Origin: Halomonas litopenaei
GTDB taxonomy: Bacteria; Pseudomonadota; Gammaproteobacteria; Pseudomonadales; Halomonadaceae
Assembly (NCBI RefSeq): GCF_017303055.1
Contig: NZ_JAEKJT010000005.1
Span: forward strand, 186,001-250,000
Direction: 5' to 3'
DNA: 64,000 bases
Below, one piece after another: positions 7,979 through 21,723 of the stretch. How positions within the stretch are numbered: position 1 is the first letter of the stretch; each line of letters opens with the position of its first letter. The notes beneath the pieces were generated by a model. It was not told the DNA's origin and made no database searches. It was given only the letters and a program-made list of their open reading frames with translations. A program made the position numbers and the translations under genes.

Positions 7979-9343
7979 TCACTCATCGTCCTTGGACGGC
8001 CGCGGCCAGTTGGCCTTGGCAATCTGGCGTGCCCTGGTCACCGCCAGGCTGTGATCGGCCACGTCTCGGCTGATGGTCGAGCCAGCGCCTACCGTCGCCC
8101 CCTCACCGACACTGACCGGCGCCACCAGCGCTGAATTGGAACCGATAAAGGCGGCATCGCCGATCTCGGTACGATGCTTGTTGGCACCGTCATAGTTGCA
8201 GGTAATGGTACCTGCACCGATATTTACCTCACGGCCCAGGCGAGCGTCGCCCACATAACTCAAGTGGTTGATCTTGCTGCCTTCTCCGACCTCGGCATTC
8301 TTGGTCTCGACGAAGTTGCCCACCTTGGCCTTGACCGCCAGTCGCGAGCCAGGACGCAGCCGGGCGAAGGGGCCGACCTGATTGAGTCCCGCCAATACGG
8401 CGCCATCAATGGTGCTATGCGCCTCAATCACGCTTTCGGCACCAATGTGACTGTTACGAATCACCGTGTAGGGTCCAATCCGCACGCCTTCGCCCAGCTC
8501 AACCTCGCCTTCGAACACGCAGCCTACGTCGATAAAGACATCGTGACCGCAGCTCAGACGCCCACGCACATCGAGTCGTGCAGGGTCGGCCAGGGCCACA
8601 CCACTGGCCATCAATGACTCGGCGATGCTGTGCTGGTGGGCACGCTCGAGCCGGGCCATCTGAGACCGGTTGTTGACGCCTTCCACCTCGATCGGACGCG
8701 ACGGCTGAGCGGTAGCAACGCGGACACCCTCGGCAGCCGCCATGGCAATCACATCGGTGAGGTAGTACTCACCCTGTGCATTGTCGGAGGACAGCTCGGG
8801 CAGCCAGCGCTTTAACTGCGCACTGGTCATGGCCATGATGCCGGTGTTGCACTCACGGATCGCAAGTTGCTCGTCGTTGGCATCCTTCTGCTCGACGATG
8901 GCCACGACATTGTCCTGCTCATCGCGCACGATGCGTCCGTAGCCGCTGGGATCTTCCAGAGTGACCGTCAAAAGGCCCATGCTGTGATCATTCACCTGGG
9001 TGAGCAATGACGTCAGCGTATCGCGACGAATCAGCGGCACATCGCCATACAGCACCAGGACCTTGCCATCTCCCAGTTGTCCCAGCGCCTGGGCCACGGC
9101 ATGTCCGGTCCCTTTCTGTTCCGCCTGATGGGCGAATCCCACTCCTGTATCGGCCAGCGCCTCGCGCACCCGCTCACCGCCGTGTCCGATGACCACGTGG
9201 GTACGCTGTGCGCCAAGTCCCGACGCAGTGTCCACCACGTGACGCACCATCGGCTTTCCAGCCAGGGTATGCAGTACCTTGGGCAGGCTGGAGCGCATGC
9301 GGGTGCCTTGTCCGGCGGCCAGAATCACCACATCGAGGCTCAT
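7979..9343 (-). CDS. glmU: Bifunctional UDP-GlcNAc pyrophosphorylase / glucosamine-1-P N-acetyltransferase
   Basis: GlmU acetylates glucosamine-1-phosphate and couples it to UTP, giving UDP-GlcNAc. The 454-residue protein starts with the nucleotidyltransferase signature LAAGQGTRMRSSLPKVLH (about 8-25). The C-terminal half, from about residue 255, is a left-handed beta-helix of hexapeptide repeats (IGPYTVIRNSHIG, VGNFVETKNAEVG, INIGAGTITCNYDG). The acetyl-CoA region follows. AAGGAG precedes the ATG. Placement directly upstream of glmS is the standard gammaproteobacterial arrangement. Confidence 0.98.
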   Translation of the reverse strand: MSLDVVILAAGQGTRMRSSLPKVLHTLAGKPMVRHVVDTASGLGAQRTHVVIGHGGERVREALADTGVGFAHQAEQKGTGHAVAQALGQLGDGKVLVLYGDVPLIRRDTLTSLLTQVNDHSMGLLTVTLEDPSGYGRIVRDEQDNVVAIVEQKDANDEQLAIRECNTGIMAMTSAQLKRWLPELSSDNAQGEYYLTDVIAMAAAEGVRVATAQPSRPIEVEGVNNRSQMARLERAHQHSIAESLMASGVALADPARLDVRGRLSCGHDVFIDVGCVFEGEVELGEGVRIGPYTVIRNSHIGAESVIEAHSTIDGAVLAGLNQVGPFARLRPGSRLAVKAKVGNFVETKNAEVGEGSKINHLSYVGDARLGREVNIGAGTITCNYDGANKHRTEIGDAAFIGSNSALVAPVSVGEGATVGAGSTISRDVADHSLAVTRARQIAKANWPRPSKDDE

Positions 9344-9481
9344 TGTGACTCCTTGTCGTGTAGAGGAGAGAAAAAGATCCGGACGGACCAGAACGCCATG
9401 ACCTTGACCAGCAGGGACCGCTGCCCTTGAGACAGCATAGTCTGGTCAGCGCCAGGTCGCGCCTTCTTGCGAACAGTGTTT

Positions 9482-10579
9482 CTATTCTAGCGGGATGTCG
9501 TCCTGGGACACTACCTTGAGACCAAGCTTGTCGACGACATCACTGCCAAACCGCTCGACGAAGGCGGGACTGACCCAGCTCTCCCATCCCTCGCCTTGAC
9601 GTACCAGCATGACGACCGGCAGCTCCGCGGCAATCGCCGCCTGCATGCCCTCCCGCTCGCCCATCACGCTGATGGCGGTGGCCCAGGCATCTGCCCAGGC
9701 GTTGGAGGGATGCACCACGCTGACCGACGCCAGGCGATGGGTGATCGGACGTCCAGTGCGCGGATCGATGGTGTGGGAATAGCGCTTGCCATCCACCTCG
9801 AAGTAATGGCGATAGTCGCCTGAGGTGGCTACCGAGATATCGTCCAGACCGACCACATGCTGTGCCTTGGGAGTGCCGTTCTCGGGTACCTCGATACCGA
9901 TGCGCCATAGGCCATCACCACCGTCACGGTGGCCTTTCACCTTGACCTCGCCGCCCAGGTTGACCAGGTAGTTGGCAATGCCCTGGCGGTCGAGAAACGC
10001 CGCCACTTCATCCGTGGCAAACCCCTTGGCGACGCCGGAAAGGTCCACATAGACGTCGCGCAGGCGTCTGGCCTGGGCAGTGTCGGTATCAATCTCGAGG
10101 GCATCCATGCCAACTTCGGCCAGGCGCTGCTGCAGCACCGCCTCATCGGGAATCTGTTCGGGTTCGGCTTCAGGACCGAAACTCCACAAATTGACCAGAC
10201 TGCCGACGGTCACATCGAACGCACCGTGACTTTGCTGGCTGACCGACTGGCTGATGGCCAGGACCTCCATGAACTCGTCGGAGATCGGCTGCCACTGAGC
10301 CAACGGGGCCTGATTGAAGGCACTGAGCTCGGAGTCATCCCGCCAGGTCGACATGGAAGCATCGACATCGTGCATTTCGTCGAGCACGCCCTGCTCGATC
10401 TCTTCCAGCTGCTGTTCGGTCAGCGGATCCGCCACGGTGATCTGGTAAAAGGTGCCAAAGATGTCGCCTTCCAGGGTCACCGCCGACGTGGTGGTGTCGG
10501 GCTCATCGCTGCAACCGATCAACAGTGATGCAAGCACAGGCAAAAGCCAGCAACGTCGCACAGTCTTGGCGCTGATCAT
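9482..10579 (-). CDS. apbE: FAD:protein FMN transferase lipoprotein
   Basis: ApbE covalently attaches FMN from FAD to a Thr of target proteins such as NqrB/NqrC and RnfD/RnfG. The start giving MISAKTV is chosen: AGGAGG lies just upstream, and it exposes a lipoprotein signal with lipobox LLIGC (Cys23). The 365-residue protein carries VDLSGVAKGFATD and the C-terminal HTIDPRTGRPI active-site region with the Mg-binding aspartate. It is 17 bp downstream of uppP. In a Na+-dependent halophile the likely clients are Na+-pumping NADH:quinone oxidoreductase subunits, which are not encoded in this window (inference). Confidence 0.93.
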   Translation of the reverse strand: MISAKTVRRCWLLPVLASLLIGCSDEPDTTTSAVTLEGDIFGTFYQITVADPLTEQQLEEIEQGVLDEMHDVDASMSTWRDDSELSAFNQAPLAQWQPISDEFMEVLAISQSVSQQSHGAFDVTVGSLVNLWSFGPEAEPEQIPDEAVLQQRLAEVGMDALEIDTDTAQARRLRDVYVDLSGVAKGFATDEVAAFLDRQGIANYLVNLGGEVKVKGHRDGGDGLWRIGIEVPENGTPKAQHVVGLDDISVATSGDYRHYFEVDGKRYSHTIDPRTGRPITHRLASVSVVHPSNAWADAWATAISVMGEREGMQAAIAAELPVVMLVRQGEGWESWVSPAFVERFGSDVVDKLGLKVVSQDDIPLE

Positions 10580-10596
10580 GGGGGCCTCCTTGAGCA

Positions 10597-11394
10597 TCAA
10601 CCAAACAGCCAGATCAGCGCGATGCCCAGCAGCACGCGATAGACGACGAAAGGCTGCATGCCGATACGCTTGATGAATGACAAAAAGAAGTGGATGCACA
10701 GATAGGCGCTGACGCCGGACAGCAAGGTGCCTATCGCCAGATCTCCCCAGTGCACATCGATACCGGACTGCAGCAGCTCACAGGCTTCCAGCCCGCCAGC
10801 CAGGATGATGACCGGAATCGACAGCAAAAAGGAAAAGCGTGCCGCGGCCTCTCTGCCCATGCCAAGCAACAGCGCTACGGTAATGGTAATGCCGGAACGC
10901 GAGGTACCCGGGATCAGCGCCAACGCCTGACCGATGCCAATCCACAGGGCGTCTTTCCAGCTCAGCTGATATTCACTGCGGGACCCACGGAAGCGCCAGT
11001 CAGCCAGACCCAGCAACAGACCAAAGGCGATCAAACCGAATGCCAGCACCATGGGGGAGCGCGCGTACTGTTCAATGATGTCCTTGAACAGGAGGCCTGC
11101 CACGCCGACGGGAATCGTGGCAAGGATGACCCACCAGGCGAGCTTGCCGTCCTGATCGGTGCCACGGCCAGCGACACTTCTGCACCAGCTCAAGATCATG
11201 CGCTGGATGTCATCACGAAAGTAGATGAGCACGGCCGCCAGACTCCCCAGATGCAGAGCGACATCAAAGGCCAGTCCTTGATCGGGCCAATCGCTGAACA
11301 CCGGAACCAGAATCAAGTGAGCGGAGCTGGAGACGGGGAGGAACTCTGAAATTCCCTGAACCAGGGAAAGTACAACTATCTGTAGCCAATCCAT
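10597..11394 (-). CDS. uppP: Undecaprenyl-diphosphatase
   Basis: UppP (BacA) dephosphorylates undecaprenyl diphosphate in the inner membrane, recycling the lipid carrier for peptidoglycan and O-antigen. The 265-residue protein has about eight membrane segments. It carries the two conserved motifs: GISEFLPVSSSAHL near the N-terminus and PGTSRSGITITVALLLGMGR near 160-180. The start giving MDWLQIVV matches the usual family N-terminus, although no strong Shine-Dalgarno is visible there; an upstream ATG (17 codons earlier) is also possible. It is followed at 17 bp by apbE and probably shares its transcript. Confidence 0.95.
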   Translation of the reverse strand: MDWLQIVVLSLVQGISEFLPVSSSAHLILVPVFSDWPDQGLAFDVALHLGSLAAVLIYFRDDIQRMILSWCRSVAGRGTDQDGKLAWWVILATIPVGVAGLLFKDIIEQYARSPMVLAFGLIAFGLLLGLADWRFRGSRSEYQLSWKDALWIGIGQALALIPGTSRSGITITVALLLGMGREAAARFSFLLSIPVIILAGGLEACELLQSGIDVHWGDLAIGTLLSGVSAYLCIHFFLSFIKRIGMQPFVVYRVLLGIALIWLFG

Positions 11395-11604
11395 CGGATA
11401 ACCCGTAAGCATGAAAGGGTGACAGGCAAACGCGTGCAAGAGCATACACGCCGCCGCGCCGGATGTCCGCCCAGAGCCTTGAAGCGGAGCCCACGGGCAG
11501 CGTTTTCCCCACCTGGGTCAACCACCGACAACCTACCGTGCTGTTGGCGCGTCACCACCGTTCACACGCTGGAAGATGAGGCAGAGCTCCCGGCAAGACG
11601 GCCA

Positions 11605-12978
11605 TCAAGAGCCTGTCAGTATCAGGGCGGCAATCGAGAAGTAGATGACCACACCGGAGGCATCGATCAAGGTGGTCACCAGCGGAGCAGAGGCCGTCGC
11701 TGGATCCCAGCCCAGGCGGTCCAGCACGAACGGCAGGCACATGCCCAGCAGGCTGCCAAACAGCACGATGCAGATCATGCTGATGGCGACCACCATGGCA
11801 ACCGCCTCACCGCCCCGCATCACGCCGATGGGGGCCACCGCCAGCGCCATGGTCAGACCGAGCGATCCCGCGACCAGCAACTCTCGCCCCAGCAGCTTGC
11901 CCCAGTCCTTGATCCCCACATCGCCGGTCGCCATGCCACGTACCATCAAGGTGGCGGCCTGGGCACCGGCATTCCCGCCACTGCCAATCAGCAGCGGCAG
12001 AAAAAACACCAGGGTCACCTGAGCCGCGATGGTGTCCTCGAAATGGGCGATACCAGCGCCAGAAAACAGGTTACCGAACACCAACAGCACCAGCCAGGTG
12101 ACCCGCTTGCGATAGAGGCTCCACAACGGCACTCGCGAAACCCCGCCCTCAAGCTGGCCGATGGACATCCCCTTATGGATATCCTCGGTGGCCTCGGACT
12201 CGACCACATCCAGCGCGTCGTCGTGGGTCACGATACCCACCAGCCGCGCGTCGCCATCAATCACCGGCAGGGCCAGCAGGTCGTAGCGTGCCACCACCCG
12301 CACGACCTCCTCCTGCTCGGCATCCACATTGATGCTGATGACGTCACGTATCATCAGTTCATCGATGGTCGCCTGGGGCCGTGCCACCATCAGCTGACGC
12401 AACGACATGGTGCCTGCCAGACGCCCCTGTTCATCCACTACGTACAGCTGATACACGGTTTCCGCGTCGGGGGCGGTCTGGCGCACCCTCATCATGGCTC
12501 TAGAGACCGTGAGTCCCATCGGGATCGCCACGTAATCCGCGGTCATCAGCGCACCAGCGGTGCCCTCTTCGTAGCTCGCAAGGCGCTTCAACGCTTCCCG
12601 CTCACGCCTGGCCATGCGGCGCAGCAGTGCCTCCTTGCGGTCGTCTCCCAGCACCTTGAACAGATCGGCTCGCTCATCGGACCCCATCTTGTCGAGGATG
12701 CGCGACAGCCAGGCATCCTCCACCCGCCCCGCCATTTCATCCTGGGCATCGTTCGGCAGGTGTCCAAAGACGCTGGCCTGGCGCTCCATGGGCAGGCTCT
12801 TGAGCAGCGCCAAGGCGCTATCCACCTGGGCCTCATCTTCCAGCATCTGCTCGAGGATATCCGCCAGATCAGCCGACCGTATCTGAGGCAAGCGCGCGTC
12901 CAGCGCCTCACTGTCACCTTGCGCCAGGGCCGCCAATAGGGCCTGCTGGTGCTGCATCAAGGGAGCAGTCAATGTCAT
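11605..12978 (-). CDS. mgtE: Magnesium transporter MgtE
   Basis: MgtE is a homodimeric Mg2+ channel gated by cytosolic Mg2+. The start is set at the ATG giving MTLTAPLMQH, which has AAGGAG 7 bases upstream; an upstream extension in the same frame lacks a site. The 457-residue protein has an N-terminal helical MgtE-N domain (about 1-130) and a CBS pair (about 135-255). A five-helix pore domain follows (about 285-457), with the conserved PLLIGSGGNAGAQAATL segment and a late GWDPATASAPLVTTLIDASG. It lies between atpC and uppP, an insertion relative to the usual atp-glmU neighbourhood. Confidence 0.96.
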   Translation of the reverse strand: MTLTAPLMQHQQALLAALAQGDSEALDARLPQIRSADLADILEQMLEDEAQVDSALALLKSLPMERQASVFGHLPNDAQDEMAGRVEDAWLSRILDKMGSDERADLFKVLGDDRKEALLRRMARREREALKRLASYEEGTAGALMTADYVAIPMGLTVSRAMMRVRQTAPDAETVYQLYVVDEQGRLAGTMSLRQLMVARPQATIDELMIRDVISINVDAEQEEVVRVVARYDLLALPVIDGDARLVGIVTHDDALDVVESEATEDIHKGMSIGQLEGGVSRVPLWSLYRKRVTWLVLLVFGNLFSGAGIAHFEDTIAAQVTLVFFLPLLIGSGGNAGAQAATLMVRGMATGDVGIKDWGKLLGRELLVAGSLGLTMALAVAPIGVMRGGEAVAMVVAISMICIVLFGSLLGMCLPFVLDRLGWDPATASAPLVTTLIDASGVVIYFSIAALILTGS

Positions 12979-13362
12979 GGGCGTCTCCTTGGGCGTGACA
13001 GAAAGAGGCCTGAATGTGGCGCTGCGACGTGCCGTGCGGCCTATGCGCAGACCCGGGGCGTGGCAACATGCTTCAACCAGCGTGCTCGGTGGCAAGGGCA
13101 GTGGCATGAGCCGTGACATGATCGGCGACACGGCCGTCTTGGAGGACTCGCCATGCTGTCAGCACCTGCCGGGAGGCATGCTGCCCCAGAGCATTAAACG
13201 AAAGTCGATATGATGCCACGCTCTCGTGACAAAAGCGCTCCAGCAACGCAGATCTACCGGCACGGATCATGAGCAAGGACTGCGCATAAGCCGTCTCGTC
13301 GCCCTTCGTGCCCTGCTCCAGCCGCCGCTCCGTCAGTCACCCTGGCGGCGACCGCCCAACCC
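12979..13362. other. Intergenic region between atpC terminator and mgtE
   Basis: The 384-base stretch is upstream of mgtE and should hold its promoter. A long untranslated leader for Mg2+ sensing is conceivable, but I could not fold one by eye. No other features were seen. Confidence 0.4.
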
Positions 13363-13365
13363 AGC

Positions 13366-13402
13366 AAAAAAACGCCCCCCGAGTGGAGACCACTCGGGGG
13401 GC
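13366..13402 (-). terminator. Terminator of the ATP synthase operon
   Basis: GCCCCCCGAGTGG (13374-13386) pairs with CCACTCGGGGGGC (13390-13402) around a 3-base loop. On the minus strand the stem is followed by a run of seven T (13366-13372). It lies 28 bases past the atpC stop. Confidence 0.95.
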
Positions 13403-13430
13403 GGGGGCTTGCTTGCCGGGGCGCGAGCGG

Positions 13431-13856
13431 TTAGCTCTTGCCAGCCTTGCGACGCAGCTGCTGGATGGTACGCAGCTGAGCCATGGCCTCGGAAAGCTCC
13501 GCTGCGGCACGGGTGTAATCCATTTCCGCAGACTTGTCTTCCATGGCCTTCAGGGCCTGCTTGCGCGCCTCCTCGGCGGACGCCTCATCCAGATCGGATG
13601 CGCGAACCGCTGTATCAGCCAGCACGATCACCTTCTCGGGCTGCACTTCGATAAAACCGCCGGAGACGTAGTAGTTCTCCTCGCGACCTTCGTTGAGCAC
13701 GCGCACGGGACCAGGTGCCAACTCGGTCAGCAGCGGCGTGTGGCCGGCCAGGATACCAAGATCCCCCAGGATGCCAGCCGCCACCACCTGCTCGGCGCTA
13801 CCGGAGTAGACCGAGCCTTCGGCACTGACGATCTCGCATTGGATGGTTTTCGTCAT
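13431..13856 (-). CDS. atpC: ATP synthase F1 epsilon subunit
   Basis: The 141-residue subunit is part of the central stalk of F1 and inhibits ATP hydrolysis through its C-terminal helices. The N-terminal beta sandwich (MTKTIQCEIVSAEGSVYSG, then GDLGILAGHTPLLTEL near 31-46) and the Ala/Glu-rich C-terminal helical hairpin (about 90-135) are both present. It is the last gene of the atp operon, 24 bp after atpD, with the terminator directly downstream. Confidence 0.97.
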   Translation of the reverse strand: MTKTIQCEIVSAEGSVYSGSAEQVVAAGILGDLGILAGHTPLLTELAPGPVRVLNEGREENYYVSGGFIEVQPEKVIVLADTAVRASDLDEASAEEARKQALKAMEDKSAEMDYTRAAAELSEAMAQLRTIQQLRRKAGKS

Positions 13857-13880
13857 GATGACGTCTCCCGGTTAGAGGGA

Positions 13881-15269
<1,389 letters not shown>

Positions 15270-15299
15270 CTAAAACCTGCAAATGAAACCTGCATACCT

Positions 15300-16181
15300 T
15301 TAAACAGCGGCGGCACCGCCAACGATCTCGGAGATTTCCTGGGTAATGGCCGCCTGACGGGCCTTGTTGTACACCAGCTCCAGATCATCGATGAGGTTGC
15401 CCGCGTTGTCGGTCGCGCTCTTCATGGCAACCATGCGTGCCGCCTGCTCGCACGCTGTGTTCTCGACCACTGCCTGATACACCTGCGCTTCAACGTAGCG
15501 CACGAGCAGGCTGTCGAGCAGCGCCTTGGCATCCGGCTCATACAGGTAGTCCCAACTGTTGGGACGTTTGTTCTCGTCGTCATCCTCGACCTTGGCGGTG
15601 TCCTCGGTCAGCGGAAGCAGCTGACGGACGACCGGCTTCTGGGTCATGGTGTTGACGAATTCGTTGTGCACGACGTAAAGACGATCCAGATTGCCTGCAT
15701 CGTAGGCATCCAGCATCACCTTCACGCTACCGATCAGATCATCAAGACTCGGCGACTCGCCGAGGCCGCTCTTGGCCGCGACCAGACTTCCACCATACTT
15801 GCGGAAGAAGCTGCTGGCCTTGCTGCCAAGGGCACAGAAGTCGAGCTCAGCGCCCTTCTCGTGCCATGCCTGGGCATCCTTGACCGTCGCCTTGAACAGG
15901 TTGACGTTCAAGCCGCCGCAGAGACCGCGATCGCTGGAGACGACGATGTAACCGACGCGCTTGGCCTCACGCTCTTCCATCCACGGATGCTTGTACTCCG
16001 GGTTGGCCTGGGCGAGATGACCCACCACGTAACGGATCTGTTCGGCATAAGGCTTGCTTGCCGACATCCGTTCCTGGGTCTTGCGCATCTTCGACGCCGC
16101 CACCATCTGCATCGCATTGGTGATCTTCTGCGTGTTCTTGATGCTCGCAATCTGCGTGCGAATCTCTTTTCCGACTGCCAT
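15300..16181 (-). CDS. atpG: ATP synthase F1 gamma subunit
   Basis: The 293-residue subunit forms the rotating central shaft. It has the N-terminal signature [20 protein letters not shown] and the C-terminal signature [20 protein letters not shown] followed by [20 protein letters not shown]. An insertion rich in acidic residues ([13 protein letters not shown], near 205) makes it slightly longer than the E. coli protein. It lies between atpA and atpD as usual. Confidence 0.98.
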   Translation of the reverse strand: MAVGKEIRTQIASIKNTQKITNAMQMVAASKMRKTQERMSASKPYAEQIRYVVGHLAQANPEYKHPWMEEREAKRVGYIVVSSDRGLCGGLNVNLFKATVKDAQAWHEKGAELDFCALGSKASSFFRKYGGSLVAAKSGLGESPSLDDLIGSVKVMLDAYDAGNLDRLYVVHNEFVNTMTQKPVVRQLLPLTEDTAKVEDDDENKRPNSWDYLYEPDAKALLDSLLVRYVEAQVYQAVVENTACEQAARMVAMKSATDNAGNLIDDLELVYNKARQAAITQEISEIVGGAAAV

Positions 16182-16258
16182 GGCGATCTACCCTTGTTCG
16201 GTGACCCTCAGAATCCTGTTCGACCAGCTGGCCCGCCGTCAGGCGGGCCAGAGGGCGC

Positions 16259-17803
<1,545 letters not shown>

Positions 17804-17819
17804 GCCATGTCCCTCAGAC

Positions 17820-18359
17820 TCAGGCGGAAAGGGCTTCCTGGAGGCGGTTCAATCGACCGCGTACCGAACCGTCAATGACGGTGTCGCCGGCACGCAGGAT
17901 CACGCCGCCCAGGAGCGTCTTGTCCACCTGAGTGGTAATGGAGATTTCGCGGTTCAGACGCTTGGCCAGTGCACTCGCGAGCGATTGTTCCTGGGCTTCG
18001 GCCAGCGGAAAGGCAGAGACAATCTCCACCTCGACCCGCTTTTCCTGCTGGGCCTTGAGCACCTCGAACTGCTCGGCGATGGCGCCGAGCGCCGTCAGGC
18101 GACCCTTTTGGCCGACCAGACGAACGAAGTTCTTGAGGTCGTCATTGACGGCGTCACCACAGACGTCGACGACAACATCAGCCTTCTGTGCGCTGGACAG
18201 CTTGGGGTTGCCGAGCACTCGGCCGCGCATGTCGTCATCGCTGACGACCTGCGCGACGCGGGCCAGCATGCCGGACCAGTCCTCGAGCGCGTCCTTGGCC
18301 ACGGCGTGCTCAAAGGCAGCCTTGGCGTATGGGCGAGCGATAGTTGACGTTTCCGCCAT
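17820..18359 (-). CDS. atpH: ATP synthase F1 delta subunit
   Basis: The 179-residue subunit joins the top of F1 to the b stator stalk. The N-terminal six-helix domain begins [17 protein letters not shown]. The C-terminal part ends with [20 protein letters not shown] (about 145-164), the family signature. It is 11 bp downstream of atpF. Confidence 0.97.
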   Translation of the reverse strand: MAETSTIARPYAKAAFEHAVAKDALEDWSGMLARVAQVVSDDDMRGRVLGNPKLSSAQKADVVVDVCGDAVNDDLKNFVRLVGQKGRLTALGAIAEQFEVLKAQQEKRVEVEIVSAFPLAEAQEQSLASALAKRLNREISITTQVDKTLLGGVILRAGDTVIDGSVRGRLNRLQEALSA

Positions 18360-18370
18360 GGGGCACCTCC

Positions 18371-18841
18371 TCAGAGCTCTTTGGCGAGTTTGTCGACGAT
18401 GGCAGCGTGCTGCTTCTCGTCGATGGAGGACTCCAGAATTCGCTCAGCGCCCAGCACCGCCAGGCGTGACACTTGTGCGCGCAGATCTTCTTTCGCGCGT
18501 GCCACTTCCTGCTCGATTTCAGACTTGGCCTTGGCAATCATGCGCTCGCCTTCGAGGCGGGCGTCTTCGCGTGCCTGTTCGAGCTTCTGGTTGGCCTGTT
18601 TCTGGGCCTGTTCCAGGATCTCGGCCGCCTCTTGCTTGCTCTTGCGCAGAGTCTCGTCGGCCTCTTTCTCGGCCACTTCGAGATCCCGCGCCGCACGGCT
18701 GGCAGCATCCAGGCCATCGGCGATCTTCTTCTGGCGTTCCTGCAGAGCTTGCATGACCGGCGGCCAAATAAACTTCATGCAGAACCAGACGAAGAACGCA
18801 AAGGCGATAGCCTGGCCGACTAGGGTAAGGTTCAGGTTCAC
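18371..18841 (-). CDS. atpF: ATP synthase F0 b subunit
   Basis: The 156-residue protein has a single N-terminal membrane helix ([20 protein letters not shown], then CMKFIWPP). A long Ala/Glu/Lys-rich helix follows (about 30-150) and dimerises as the peripheral stalk. The length equals that of E. coli AtpF. It sits between atpE and atpH in the canonical order. Confidence 0.98.
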   Translation of the reverse strand: MNLNLTLVGQAIAFAFFVWFCMKFIWPPVMQALQERQKKIADGLDAASRAARDLEVAEKEADETLRKSKQEAAEILEQAQKQANQKLEQAREDARLEGERMIAKAKSEIEQEVARAKEDLRAQVSRLAVLGAERILESSIDEKQHAAIVDKLAKEL

Positions 18842-18907
18842 GCCAGCACCTCTCGCGTTACGGGTTTGGGGTTAAGGGTTCGACGGCTCATGACGAGCGG
18901 TCGGACA

Positions 18908-19183
<276 letters not shown>

Positions 19184-19200
19184 CTAAGGTTTATCAGTGG

Positions 19201-19223
19201 GTTAGGGTTAAGGGTTAGGGGTA
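19201..19223. repeat. TTAGGG-like intercistronic repeats upstream of atpE
   Basis: The atpB-atpE gap holds GGTTAGGGTTAAGGGTTAGG (starting at 19201, plus strand), near-perfect TTAGGG units. A related stretch, GGGTTTGGGGTTAAGGGTT, lies in the atpE-atpF gap at about 18862-18880. In the mRNA these read as C-rich AACCCU units on both sides of atpE. Confidence 0.65.
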
Positions 19224-19234
19224 ATGCGAAACCG

Positions 19235-20498
<1,264 letters not shown>

Positions 20499-20580
20499 GT
20501 GATTCTCCCGACGCGCCGCATCGCGCGCATTCAATATTCATCGTGTTGTCGGCGACAGACCACCGACAGACTCCGGCGCG

Positions 20581-20609
20581 ATTATAGGGAAGCCCCCTTG
20601 GGGCTTCAA
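20581..20609 (-). promoter_or_regulatory. Probable sigma70 promoter of the atp operon
   Basis: On the minus strand, TTGAAG (20604-20609) and a perfect TATAAT (20581-20586) are separated by 17 bases. A short hairpin, AAGCCCC/GGGGCTT (20590-20606), overlaps the spacer and may instead or also act as a weak terminator behind parB. The predicted leader to the chosen atpI start is about 75 nt. Confidence 0.6.
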
Positions 20610-20746
20610 CCAAAGACGCAACGATTTGTCGTCACTTCGCGCTGGCTTACGACCAAATGCGGAGAACTGGTCGCTAAAGTTGTTAGCGACCTAAGTGGTT
20701 TACTGCGCGAAATCGCACACACCTATGCCGCGCCTATCCGCTCTCT

Positions 20747-21670
20747 TCAGCGAATATGCTCGAGGATGCCATCCAGCTCATCCAGGCTGGAGTACTGGAT
20801 CGTCACCTTGCCCTTGCCCGCCTTGCCGTGACTGATCTTGACCGGTGCACCGAGCAGGTCCGCCAGGCGCGTCTCCAGACGCGACACGTCCTGCTGTGGA
20901 GCTGCCTTGGCCGCCTTTGGCTTGCCGCTGGCCAGTTGCTTCACCAGTGCTTCGGTGGCACGCACGGTCAGATCCTTGTTGACCACTTCGTGAGCCGCCT
21001 TGCGTTGTTTGGCCGCAGGCAGCGACAGCAGCGCACGGGCATGCCCCATATCAAGATCACCGCGCTCAAGCAGGGTCTGGACTTCGCCATCCAGGGTCAG
21101 CAGGCGCAACAGGTTGGTGACCTGGGCGCGGGAGCGCCCCACGGCGTCGGCCACCTGCTGCTGGGTCAACTCGAATTCATCGAGCAGGCGCTTGAGCGCC
21201 AACGCTTCTTCGACCGGGTTGAGGTTCTCGCGCTGGATGTTCTCGATCAGCGCCAGCGCCAGCGCCACCTCGTCGGAGACGTCGCGGATGACCGCAGGAA
21301 TCACATCCAGCTCAGCCAACTGCGAGGCACGCCAGCGGCGTTCACCGGCAATGATCTCGTAGCGATCGGTGCCAATAGGGCGAACGACAATAGGCTGCAT
21401 CACGCCCTGGGCGCGGATCGAGTCGGCCAGCTCCTCCAACGCCTCAGGCTGAATGTCGCGCCTGGGCTGATACTTTCCTCGGCTGAGCTGTCCCAGCGGC
21501 AGGCGTTCAAGTCGTTCTTCCGCCATGGCCGGGGCCACAGCATCGGCGCCGCCATCCTCGGCTTCCATCAATTCAGCGTCGACCTCGGGAAGATCCAGGC
21601 TTTCACGGCGTCTGGCGCCCGCCCCGATCAGCGCGTCCAAACCCCGTCCCAGGGCGCGTTTGCGTGTCAT
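20747..21670 (-). CDS. parB: Chromosome partitioning protein ParB
   Basis: ParB is a CTP-dependent clamp that loads at parS and spreads along DNA. The 307-residue protein has the ParA-interacting N-terminal peptide RALGRGLDALIG (4-15). The CTP-binding ParB/Srx domain follows (about 50-140) with GERRWRAS. The HTH is QQVADAVGRSRAQVTNLLRL (about 170-189), and a C-terminal dimerisation domain carries KGKVTIQYSSLDELDGIL. It follows parA by 53 bp. Seven candidate parS sites occur at 49.4-56.5 kb in this window. Confidence 0.98.
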   Translation of the reverse strand: MTRKRALGRGLDALIGAGARRRESLDLPEVDAELMEAEDGGADAVAPAMAEERLERLPLGQLSRGKYQPRRDIQPEALEELADSIRAQGVMQPIVVRPIGTDRYEIIAGERRWRASQLAELDVIPAVIRDVSDEVALALALIENIQRENLNPVEEALALKRLLDEFELTQQQVADAVGRSRAQVTNLLRLLTLDGEVQTLLERGDLDMGHARALLSLPAAKQRKAAHEVVNKDLTVRATEALVKQLASGKPKAAKAAPQQDVSRLETRLADLLGAPVKISHGKAGKGKVTIQYSSLDELDGILEHIR

Positions 21671-21723
21671 CGATTCATCCTCATCACAGCACGCTTTGAA
21701 AAGTCGACCGTCCCGCCGCGCGG

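Noticed and set aside
5934..8054. 706-aa plus-strand ORF
   Set aside because: It is antisense to glmS, with low-complexity His/Gln/Arg-rich translation and no ribosome site.
11419..12939. 506-aa plus-strand ORF
   Set aside because: It is antisense to mgtE and His/Gln-rich, a typical shadow frame.
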